DNA of 46,348 bases, taken from contig JAMOQM010000067.1 of assembly GCA_027064005.1 (NCBI GenBank), positions 1 through 46,348 on the forward strand, read 5' to 3'. A model generated the notes under the pieces. It was not told the DNA's origin. It did no database searches and was given only the letters and a program-made list of their open reading frames with translations. Position 1 is the first letter of the stretch; each line of letters starts with the position of its first letter. The DNA is from Candidatus Cloacimonadota bacterium (GTDB lineage: Bacteria; Cloacimonadota; Cloacimonadia; Cloacimonadales; JAMOQM01). The translations under genes and the position numbers were made by a program. Positions 36,149 to 43,621 of this stretch are shown here, in pieces.

Positions 36149-37423
36149 ATGAGAAAAATAACAATTATATTCAGTATTCTCATATTATTTTGTTCCTTAA
36201 ATGCATTCACAAATGCGGCATCAATGGCTTTAGCAGATAGTTACTCTCTTCGAGCAAACGGGATTGAAGCCGGTTATTGGAATCCGGCAAATTTATATGA
36301 CAATCAAAATAAAGGATATGAATTATATCTATTAAATACCGGAATATCCCTCTCCGGTAATTTACTTTCGGTCGGACTCTATAATGAAATAAACGGCGAT
36401 ACATTAACAATCGCAAAAAGAAAAGATATTTTGAGCAGATTTGATAATTCCTTACAAGTTAATGCAAATTTTCACTATTCACTTTTGGGATATTCTTATA
36501 ATCAACATTCAATTTCAGTAGGGATAACAACAATCGCTTTAGGGAAAATTTCAAAAAAATACCTTGATTTGCTTTTACTTGGGAACTCTGAAACCTACGA
36601 TAAAACTTATACTTTTACGAAAGAAAACAATTCTGCTCGAGCATTGAGTTATGCAGATTTAACCTATGCTGCCAGCACAAAAACATTGTCAGACATTATT
36701 CCGAGTTTGGATTATGTAAAATGGTTGCCCGACGTCAAAATAGGATATTCTTTTAGTGCGTTAATTGGAATTTCTGAAGCTGATGTCATTAAATATGATA
36801 GTCATTTTTCAACAAACGATTCCACGGGAATTCATTTAGATCAATCAATAAAAGGCAGATATGCTTTGGGTGGATATGGGACTAAAATGAAGTTAGGATT
36901 GGAATCTGAAGTTTATAAAAATCTCAAAGTGGGACTTACCTTTGATAATTTAATCGGATTTGTGAAATGGATAGGTAAAACAAAAGCAGCAGAATTTAAT
37001 GCATCAACCGATAGTATTTTTATTGCCGATTTAGATGATAATTTTATTACTCAAAGTGATACAACTTATTCAATAGGAAGTTATGAAACAACATTGCCGG
37101 TAATATTTCATTTCGGAGCATTATATAACTATGACAAAGCATCCTTTTCTTTAGATTGGGAACAAAACCTCGGTTCGGATGCAATATACTCAAATCAACC
37201 GGAAGTTTCTCTTGGTTCACAATATTATATTCGGCCATATCTTCCTTTAAGATTTGGATTTGGATTTGGTAACATAGATCGGGATCATAAATTTACTTAC
37301 GGAATTGGTTATGAAGGAAATAAATTCACTTTCAATATTGGTTTGGAATCGGTATCTCAAGTATTTCCTAACTCTGATTCAAAAAATGTATCATTTGGAA
37401 TTACGTCGAAATTAAAGTGGTAG
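36149..37423 (+). CDS. Outer-membrane beta-barrel, DUF5723-like
   Basis: The 424-residue exported protein begins MRKITIIFSILILFCSLNAF and continues with AASMALADSYSLRANGIEA and GYWNPANLYDN, an N-terminal signature shared by FCB barrel proteins related to FadL and PorV. Alternating strands run to the end, closing VSFGITSKLKW with a C-terminal aromatic. I start it at 36149, one base after the preceding stop and behind GGAGG, not at an upstream in-frame ATG inside the lipoprotein gene. It is probably the membrane partner of the lipoprotein before it. Confidence 0.78.
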   Translation: MRKITIIFSILILFCSLNAFTNAASMALADSYSLRANGIEAGYWNPANLYDNQNKGYELYLLNTGISLSGNLLSVGLYNEINGDTLTIAKRKDILSRFDNSLQVNANFHYSLLGYSYNQHSISVGITTIALGKISKKYLDLLLLGNSETYDKTYTFTKENNSARALSYADLTYAASTKTLSDIIPSLDYVKWLPDVKIGYSFSALIGISEADVIKYDSHFSTNDSTGIHLDQSIKGRYALGGYGTKMKLGLESEVYKNLKVGLTFDNLIGFVKWIGKTKAAEFNASTDSIFIADLDDNFITQSDTTYSIGSYETTLPVIFHFGALYNYDKASFSLDWEQNLGSDAIYSNQPEVSLGSQYYIRPYLPLRFGFGFGNIDRDHKFTYGIGYEGNKFTFNIGLESVSQVFPNSDSKNVSFGITSKLKW

Positions 37424-37424
37424 A

Positions 37425-39395
37425 ATGGTAATTTCATCAATAATATTTATCGTATTAGCTTTATTATTATCTTATCTTTATTATCGAAAGACAACGCCGA
37501 ATATTAGTTTTTCAAAAAAAATATTTCTTATTTCATTAAGGACAATAACTTATTTTGTCCTTTTTTTGTTGATTTACAGCCCGATTTACAACAATATCAG
37601 AAAAAAGAAAATCCCCGAAAATATAATAATTTTGAACGATGATTCAAATAGTGTTAATTTAAAAAAGTTAAACAAACAAACAATTTTGCGAGATAGTTTA
37701 ATTAAAAAAATATCAGATAGAGGATATTCAATAAAAAGCTTTGATTTTTCCGACGGACTTAAAGGAAATCCCAAAAACACCCTTCTTATCAAAACTTTAC
37801 AACAATTAAAAAACAAACATTTATTAAAGTATTCAAAATCTATAATTTTAAATTCGGACGGATATTTTCACGATTCCGATTTAACAACTTTGCAGAATTT
37901 TCCAATCCCGATATTTCCTATTCTAAGAATTAAAAATTCTCCTTTGCCGGATCTTAAAATTGAAGACTTAAAAATCAATGATGAAGTTTTTCGAGATGAA
38001 AAAACGCCTATAAAGATTAAGATAAAATCCACTCATTTTTCAGGAAAAGCAGAGGCAATAATAAATTATGATTCTAAAGAAATTAGAAAAAACATTTTTT
38101 TGGATTCTTTAAAAATTAATGAGATTAACCTAAATGCCAAATTTTCCAAAATTGGAATTCAAAAAATATCGATAGAAATTAGGGGAAACAATTTAAAAAA
38201 AGAAATCAATTTTTACAATAACCAATTGATTAGGAATATAGTAGTAAAAAATAATAGAAACAAAGTTATCGTTGTGAGTGATGAATTAAATTGGGATGCA
38301 GCTTATATTATAAAATCTATTTCAGGTGAAAAACGCTGGAAATCTAAATTTTATCTTTTTAGAAACGGAAATTTCTATTTATCTCAAAAGCGTAAATCAC
38401 TCCCGAAAATGCTTGAAACAGCAAATCTTTTGGTAATTGTCCAAACTCACAAATTGCAATTTACAAAACAGCAAATTACCTTAATTACAAATTTTGTAAA
38501 AAATGGCGGCGGTTTACTTTTTCAAGGAAAATTTAATCCTGAACTGAAAAAGATTTTACCGATCAAAACTTTCTATTCTCAGGAAAATATTGATATTATG
38601 ACTTGGACGAATAATATTGCGGACTATTCCATTTATTCCAATTTAAAAAATGCGGATATTCCACCCATTTCATTTTGGGAAATTGAGCCTAAAATTAATG
38701 TTAAAATTTTAGCAAGATCAAATAATTATCCCACCATAATTTCATCAAAATATGCAAATGGAAAAATTCTGTATCTCAATTGTCTAAATTTGTGGAAATG
38801 GGAATTATCAGGTAAAAATCAATCATATTTTAATTTTATGAATCACACCATTAAATGGCTTGGTTCAAAAAATTCTAAATTATTTGAAGCAACATTACCA
38901 AAATATGACTTCGATTTGAATGAATCTATTCAAATTGGCTTGGAAGCTGTTGATCAAAACCTTAATCCGAGAGAAAATATTGAAGCAAAAATCAGCGTAT
39001 TTAATTCTAAAAAGAAATTAGTATTTTCTGATTTTTTCACAAAGAAAAACCAACTCTGGAAAATTCAAATACCTTCATTACCAAAAGATTCCTACCACTT
39101 TGAAGTAATTGAAGAAAAAACAGGCTTACGCTCCAAAGGCGATTTTGTGGTAAATGATAATAATTTAGAATATAAAGATGTTAATTGGAATGAATCTGCT
39201 CTTCAATATATATCAGAAATTACAAATGGAAAAATTATTAGAAAAGTATCCGATTTAGATTTGACAAAACCTCACATTAGTGAGGAAACATCTCTCATCG
39301 AAATATATTTATATAAAAAATGGTATTTTTTCTTAATTTTTATTTTCACTTTTACTCTTGAATTATTTATCAGAAAAAGGAACGGTTTACTTTGA
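37425..39395 (+). CDS. Membrane protein with VWA-like and glutamine-amidotransferase-like regions
   Basis: The 656-residue protein has two N-terminal membrane helices (about 2-19 and 33-53) and one at the C-terminus (about 630-650), so the large middle part probably lies in the periplasm. A VWA-like region starts at IPENIIILNDDSNS, where DDSNS (72-76) fits the DxSxS metal-site pattern, and contains IILNSDGYF. A beta-sandwich region follows (about 175-270). A segment like the class I amidotransferase fold comes next (ANLLVIVQTHKLQ, LITNFVKNGGGLLFQGKF) without a catalytic Cys. This architecture recurs in FCB membrane proteins of the Bat/VWA kind with unknown function. It starts one base after the barrel gene. 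Confidence 0.65.
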   Translation: MVISSIIFIVLALLLSYLYYRKTTPNISFSKKIFLISLRTITYFVLFLLIYSPIYNNIRKKKIPENIIILNDDSNSVNLKKLNKQTILRDSLIKKISDRGYSIKSFDFSDGLKGNPKNTLLIKTLQQLKNKHLLKYSKSIILNSDGYFHDSDLTTLQNFPIPIFPILRIKNSPLPDLKIEDLKINDEVFRDEKTPIKIKIKSTHFSGKAEAIINYDSKEIRKNIFLDSLKINEINLNAKFSKIGIQKISIEIRGNNLKKEINFYNNQLIRNIVVKNNRNKVIVVSDELNWDAAYIIKSISGEKRWKSKFYLFRNGNFYLSQKRKSLPKMLETANLLVIVQTHKLQFTKQQITLITNFVKNGGGLLFQGKFNPELKKILPIKTFYSQENIDIMTWTNNIADYSIYSNLKNADIPPISFWEIEPKINVKILARSNNYPTIISSKYANGKILYLNCLNLWKWELSGKNQSYFNFMNHTIKWLGSKNSKLFEATLPKYDFDLNESIQIGLEAVDQNLNPRENIEAKISVFNSKKKLVFSDFFTKKNQLWKIQIPSLPKDSYHFEVIEEKTGLRSKGDFVVNDNNLEYKDVNWNESALQYISEITNGKIIRKVSDLDLTKPHISEETSLIEIYLYKKWYFFLIFIFTFTLELFIRKRNGLL

Positions 39396-40945
39396 GAAAA
39401 TACCTTGCAAAAAACATCGCCGTCGATGTTAATTCAAATCTTGATTTTAAAAAAATATTAAACAAAAAATTTAGATTTCCAAAAGATGTTAAATATGAAA
39501 TATCAATATTGAGAAAATCGATTGATGCGAGAAAGAAAAATAGATTAAAATGGAATTTTACCTTAATTTTAGAAACAAATAATGTCCTGAAAACTCAAAA
39601 CGATTTAACGGAATATCCTGCAAAAGATTTTACTCTAACTCCTTCCCAAAAAATCAAATCTAAAAATCCCTTTATTATCGGAGCTGGTCCGGCCGGATTA
39701 TTTGCAGCCTTAATTTTAGTTGAAAACGGATTTGAACCATATATTTTTGAAAAAGGCGAACCGATTGATAACCGAATTAAAACCGTAAATGATTTTTGGC
39801 AAAAAGGAATTCTCAACCCAAAATCCAATGTTCAATTTGGAGAAGGTGGAGCCGGTGCGTTTTCAGATGGAAAATTAACAGCAAGAAGCAGAAATGTTTA
39901 TGCTGAAAAAGTTTTCCGATATTTAATTAAATTCGGGGCAGATCCTTCCATAATTTACGAAGCTCTCCCTCATCTCGGTACGGATGGATTGCACAAAATA
40001 GTGATAAATATCCGCAAATATCTTATCTCAAAAGGAACAAAATTCTTTTGGAATCATGAATTGGATGATATTCAGCTTAAAGGAAATAAAATTGATTTCG
40101 TAAAAATAAATCGGGTAAAATATTCTCCGGAATTGATATTTTTAGCTATTGGAAATGCTGCCAGAAATACCTTTAAACTTCTTTCTGAGAACGGAATAGC
40201 CATTCAATCAAAGCCATTTTCAGTAGGATTTAGAATTGAGCATAAAAGAGAATTTATCAATAAAGAACTATATGGAGCAAAAACCGATTTTTCTAAAGTC
40301 GGAGAAGCAAGTTATCGTTTAACATCTAAAATCGGGAATCGAGGAGTTTACTCATTTTGTATGTGTCCGGGGGGATTTGTTGTGGCAGCTTCATCTGAAA
40401 AAAAATCCGTGGTTGTGAATGGAATGAGTTATTTGAAGCGAGATAATGAATTTTCTAACTCCGCAATTGTTTGCAGTGTAGGAGAAACTGATTTTGGTAA
40501 CCAACCTTTTTCAGGGATAGAATTTCAAAAAAAATGGGAAAATCGTGCTTTTAATTTTGAATTCCCCTATTTTGCCCCGTCTCAAAAAGTTGCAGATTTT
40601 ATGAATAATAATATTACCCAAAAACTGCCGAAAAGTTCATACAAACCCGGTATTTATTCTCATAATCTTAATGAATTTTACACAAAACAAATTATTGATT
40701 CTCTCAAAATCGGCTTAAAAAATTTTGATAAAAAAATACCGGGATTTATTAAAAACGGTAATTTACTTGGAGTAGAAACCAGAACTTCATCTCCAATCAG
40801 AATTGTTAGAGATAAAGAAAATTTGAATTCCTTATCTGCCAAGAATTTGTTTCCAATTGGAGAAGGTGCAGGATATGCCGGTGGGATTATCAGCAGTGCT
40901 TCGGATGGAGTAAAAGCTGCTTCAAAATTTTTATTCTCCAAATAA
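39392..40945 (+). CDS. FAD-dependent dehydrogenase, COG2509 type
   Basis: The 517-residue protein has an N-terminal ~85-residue alpha/beta domain and then a dinucleotide-binding Rossmann motif FIIGAGPAGLFAALIL (about 95-110). GEPIDNRIKTVNDFWQKG, NVQFGEGGAGAFSDGKLT and the C-terminal FAD motif LFPIGEGAGYAGGIISSASD with GVKAA follow. This is the pattern of the uncharacterised FAD-dependent dehydrogenases of COG2509, predicted oxidoreductases of unknown substrate. It starts with TTG, sharing 4 bases with the previous gene, and is followed by the AhpD-GAF fusion after 36 bases. Confidence 0.9.
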   Translation: MRKYLAKNIAVDVNSNLDFKKILNKKFRFPKDVKYEISILRKSIDARKKNRLKWNFTLILETNNVLKTQNDLTEYPAKDFTLTPSQKIKSKNPFIIGAGPAGLFAALILVENGFEPYIFEKGEPIDNRIKTVNDFWQKGILNPKSNVQFGEGGAGAFSDGKLTARSRNVYAEKVFRYLIKFGADPSIIYEALPHLGTDGLHKIVINIRKYLISKGTKFFWNHELDDIQLKGNKIDFVKINRVKYSPELIFLAIGNAARNTFKLLSENGIAIQSKPFSVGFRIEHKREFINKELYGAKTDFSKVGEASYRLTSKIGNRGVYSFCMCPGGFVVAASSEKKSVVVNGMSYLKRDNEFSNSAIVCSVGETDFGNQPFSGIEFQKKWENRAFNFEFPYFAPSQKVADFMNNNITQKLPKSSYKPGIYSHNLNEFYTKQIIDSLKIGLKNFDKKIPGFIKNGNLLGVETRTSSPIRIVRDKENLNSLSAKNLFPIGEGAGYAGGIISSASDGVKAASKFLFSK

Positions 40946-40981
40946 GAAATAATTCAACAAATCTTAAATAAAGGAGCCAAA

Positions 40982-41797
40982 ATGGAAAATGATGCTTTTT
41001 TAAAAGAAAGGTTAAAACTTGATGAACAAGTGATGGGAATTGCTGATAAAAATATCAAACGATTTTACAATTTGGATTCTACTGTCTATAAAAACGGTGT
41101 TTTATCCGCTTTAACAAAAGAGATGTTAGGACTTGTTTCTTCCTTGGTTTTACGGTGTGAAGACTGCATCCGATACCATATCAATCAATGTTTTAATTTA
41201 GGTATAAGCGATGAGGAATTGTCCGAAATTTTTTCGGTAGGTTTAATTGTGGGTGGTTCAATAGTTATTCCTCATTTACGAAAAGCGACCGGAACTTGGA
41301 ATGAGTTGAAAGTAAATGCCAAAAACAATTTTGACAAAAAATCGACCTTAACATTTTTACAAAACCAAATTGATATTATCACCAAATCATCTGATTCAAA
41401 AGAAAAAAAAATGCAAGAAATTGTAGTTTTATTGGATAGATTTATTCCTTATTATGATTGGACAGGATTTTATCTGTCTGATTCTGAACAAAAAAAATTG
41501 GTGCTTGGAAAATTTGTCGGTGAACCAACCGATCATAAAATTATCCCGTTTGGAAAAGGAATTTGCGGTCAATCTGCCGAAACAAAAGAAGTTACTTTAG
41601 TTGATGATGTTTTAGCTGAAGAAAATTATCTTGTTTGCTCGCTCAAAGTTAAATCAGAAATTGTTGTACCAATTTTATCAGATACAAATATTTTTTTAGG
41701 AGAGTTGGATATTGATTCTCATAAAAAAGAAGCATTTACACAAGAAGATGAAATTTTTTTGAAAGAAATTTGTCAAAAAATAGCAAAAATATTCTAA
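40982..41797 (+). CDS. AhpD-like CxxC domain fused to an fRMsr-like GAF domain
   Basis: The 271-residue soluble protein has two parts. Residues 1-115 form a carboxymuconolactone decarboxylase/AhpD-like helical domain with LRCEDCIRYH (Cys59, Cys62, His66), the redox CxxC...H motif of AhpD. Residues 120-271 form a GAF domain of the free methionine-(R)-sulfoxide reductase kind: YYDWTGFYL, IPFGKGICGQSA (Cys195), NYLVCSLKVKSEIVVPIL (Cys219) and LGELDIDSHKKEAF. The 24-residue Cys195-Cys219 spacing equals that of two redox cysteines of E. coli fRMsr; the third is replaced by His185. A likely job is reduction of free methionine-R-sulfoxide with the AhpD part passing electrons; this is inference. AAAGGAG precedes the start. 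Confidence 0.85.
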   Translation: MENDAFLKERLKLDEQVMGIADKNIKRFYNLDSTVYKNGVLSALTKEMLGLVSSLVLRCEDCIRYHINQCFNLGISDEELSEIFSVGLIVGGSIVIPHLRKATGTWNELKVNAKNNFDKKSTLTFLQNQIDIITKSSDSKEKKMQEIVVLLDRFIPYYDWTGFYLSDSEQKKLVLGKFVGEPTDHKIIPFGKGICGQSAETKEVTLVDDVLAEENYLVCSLKVKSEIVVPILSDTNIFLGELDIDSHKKEAFTQEDEIFLKEICQKIAKIF

Positions 41798-41846
41798 TTA
41801 TTTAGAAGGTGATAAAAACTAAAAAATATAGCTAAGGAAGTATGTG

Positions 41847-41940
41847 ATGAAGCGAGGCACATGAAATTTATAATTCATAATAAAATTTTGTTGTTTTTGT
41901 ACTATTAATTGTTGTCAGTTGTTCGAAGAAATAAGAATTG
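41847..41940 (+). pseudogene. Truncated duplicate of the start of the lipoprotein gene at 42516
   Basis: Bases 41819-41940 repeat the ribosome site, start and signal-peptide coding part of the gene at 42516, including GCTAAGG(A/G)(A/G)GTATGTGATG and AAGCGAGGCAC, then TTTATAATTCATAATAAAA and ATTAATTGTTGTCAGTTG. Relative to the intact copy a 4-base deletion after GGCAC and loss of one G in the TTTTTGG run shift the frame, giving an early TAA. Similarity stops at 41940, just before hairpin repeats begin. It is a dead fragment. Confidence 0.85.
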
Positions 41941-42380
41941 TATGCAGGAGAGAGATTCCGCCCGATAAATCGGGAATTGAGGATCTGTATTTTTAGAATG
42001 GTTTTCTTTTTTTTTTGTCATCCTTCCCGACGAATCGGGAGATTGGGGATCTGTATTACGAGAATGGTTTTCTTTTTTTGTCATCCTCAACTCGATTGGG
42101 GATCTGTATTACGATGATAGTGTGCAAAAGAGAGATTCCTCCCGATGCTCGGGGGGAATGACAAAGGAGGGGAAAGGAAAAAAGAAGATTCCCGCTTTCG
42201 TGAGAATGACAAAATGGACGGGAATAACAACGGAAATGAGAATGACAAAATGGCCGGGAATGGCAATTTCCTTCTCTTAATTCTCCGAGACTATTCATTA
42301 AACAATTCCTTTTTAGCACCAATTCCCACGAGTATAAAAGTAAAAAAGTGAACGCAAATTTCAGAGGGAGCAAAAAAATA
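41941..42380. repeat. Repeat-rich non-coding stretch
   Basis: It contains the same hairpin family as the window's right end. A first hairpin (CCCGATAAATCGGG) lies near 41961-41974. Units beginning TGTCATCC start at 42016 and 42079, each with a GATCTGTAT...TGGTTTTC spacer and T-run. ATTCCTCCCGA / TCGGGGGGAAT forms a hairpin near 42135-42160. Two 36-base direct repeats starting GAGAATGACAAAATGG lie at 42202 and 42238. Open frames here on either strand are by-products of the repeats. The stretch from about 42274 shows nothing recognisable. Confidence 0.7.
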
Positions 42381-42381
42381 T

Positions 42382-42410
42382 TTGACAACTTATTATCAAA
42401 AAAACATATT
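42382..42410 (+). promoter_or_regulatory. Promoter candidate for the beta-propeller lipoprotein
   Basis: TTGACA and CATATT are separated by 17 bases, a good vegetative-type promoter, placed about 105 bases before the start codon. It lies between the repeat stretch and the gene and is not part of the truncated copy at 41819-41940. Confidence 0.5.
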
Positions 42411-42515
42411 AATTTTATTAAATTTAAGGGGGAGGGACGATTTTGTGTCATTATTGTTTTGGAAAAAATTTTAAATATACGGGTAATCCTAAAAAAATAG
42501 CTAAGGAGGTATGTG

Positions 42516-43613
42516 ATGAAGCGAGGCACAATTATGAGATTTATAATTCATAATAAAACTTTGTTGTTTTTGGTACTATTAATTGTTGTCAGTTGTTCGA
42601 AGAAACAAGAATTATTACAGTCGGATTTATATCTGACCCAAAAAACAATAATAAATCCTTTTGAAAACGGATTAAAAACAATAACAAATTATAATGTAAA
42701 AAACAATAAAATATATATCAAAGATAGTATAGAAAATACAGTTTTTGTCTATAGTTTGGATGGTAATTTTATTAGTAAATTTGGTAAAAAAGGTAAGGGA
42801 CCCGGAGAATTAAGCTATTTATCATCTTTTTCTATTCTAAGGAAAAACTATCTCTTATTAGATACTGTTAAGAGGAAGTTTATTGAATATAATAAAAATT
42901 ACAATTATGTAAAAGAATATAATTTTCCTCCGGATATCAATATAGAATATGCCGAATTTTATGATTATGATTCATTTATTTATTCATTTATTTTGCAAAA
43001 ACAATATAAAGAAAATACTTTACGAGATTCTTATTCTCTCTATAAATTTTCTTTAAATTATCAAAATCCTGAGAAAATATTTGATATTTATTCGTATTCT
43101 TCCCAACCAAGGACTTATGATCGATTTCATAATAAACTTGTTTGGGCAATAAGTACCGAAAATAATCGAGTGGCAACTTGTTTGTCCGGTAATTATAGTA
43201 ATTTCAATATAGAAATTCGTAACTTAGAAGGTGAAAAATTAAATCACTTGGATTATAAATTTAAACCTATTAAATTTTCTAAAGAATCTATTAATAGAAT
43301 CAAAGAAAAATATAAATTTGTCAAATCTCATTACCATATAAATAAATTTGGGGAAATACCAAAATATTATAACTCGGTTAATTTTATGGAGTATGATGAA
43401 AAAGGTAATTTATGGGTGTTTAGTTATACTGATGAATATTTTCGTGCGGTTTTTACAATATTTGACAAATCATTAAAGGAAATCGGTAAGATATTTATTT
43501 CAACTCATGCTAATTATTTTAGGATATGTGACAATTCTTTAGTTTTGATCGATTCGCGAGATAAAGACAATCAGAGATTAATTGTATATAAGATTAATTA
43601 TAAAGATAAATAA
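42516..43613 (+). CDS. Lipoprotein with 6-bladed beta-propeller-like repeats
   Basis: The 365-residue protein has a long N-region and a hydrophobic stretch ending in the lipobox VVSC (Cys27). The mature part has blade-like units, notably VFVYSLDGNFISKFGKKGKG followed by PGEL, a signature of 6-bladed propeller lipoproteins common in Bacteroidota and relatives. Later blades are YNYVKEYNFP, FNIEIRNLEGEKLNHLDYKF and AVFTIFDKSLKEIGKIF. I favour the ATG at 42516, 6 bases after AAGGAGG; a GTG at 42513 and an ATG at 42534 are also possible. A dead partial copy lies 670 bases upstream. No enzyme motif was seen, and the ligand or partner is unknown. Confidence 0.78.
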   Translation: MKRGTIMRFIIHNKTLLFLVLLIVVSCSKKQELLQSDLYLTQKTIINPFENGLKTITNYNVKNNKIYIKDSIENTVFVYSLDGNFISKFGKKGKGPGELSYLSSFSILRKNYLLLDTVKRKFIEYNKNYNYVKEYNFPPDINIEYAEFYDYDSFIYSFILQKQYKENTLRDSYSLYKFSLNYQNPEKIFDIYSYSSQPRTYDRFHNKLVWAISTENNRVATCLSGNYSNFNIEIRNLEGEKLNHLDYKFKPIKFSKESINRIKEKYKFVKSHYHINKFGEIPKYYNSVNFMEYDEKGNLWVFSYTDEYFRAVFTIFDKSLKEIGKIFISTHANYFRICDNSLVLIDSRDKDNQRLIVYKINYKDK

Positions 43614-43621
43614 ATTTGCAA

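Noticed and set aside
41905-42351. Short frames at 41905-42090 (-) and 42145-42351 (+)
   Set aside because: They consist of repeated units of the same hairpin repeats and have no ribosome site or family features.
42056-42529. 157-residue minus-strand frame over the repeat stretch
   Set aside because: Its peptide is a run of CHSHESGN-like pieces, the known by-product of translating intergenic repeats; it also runs through the ribosome site of the lipoprotein gene.
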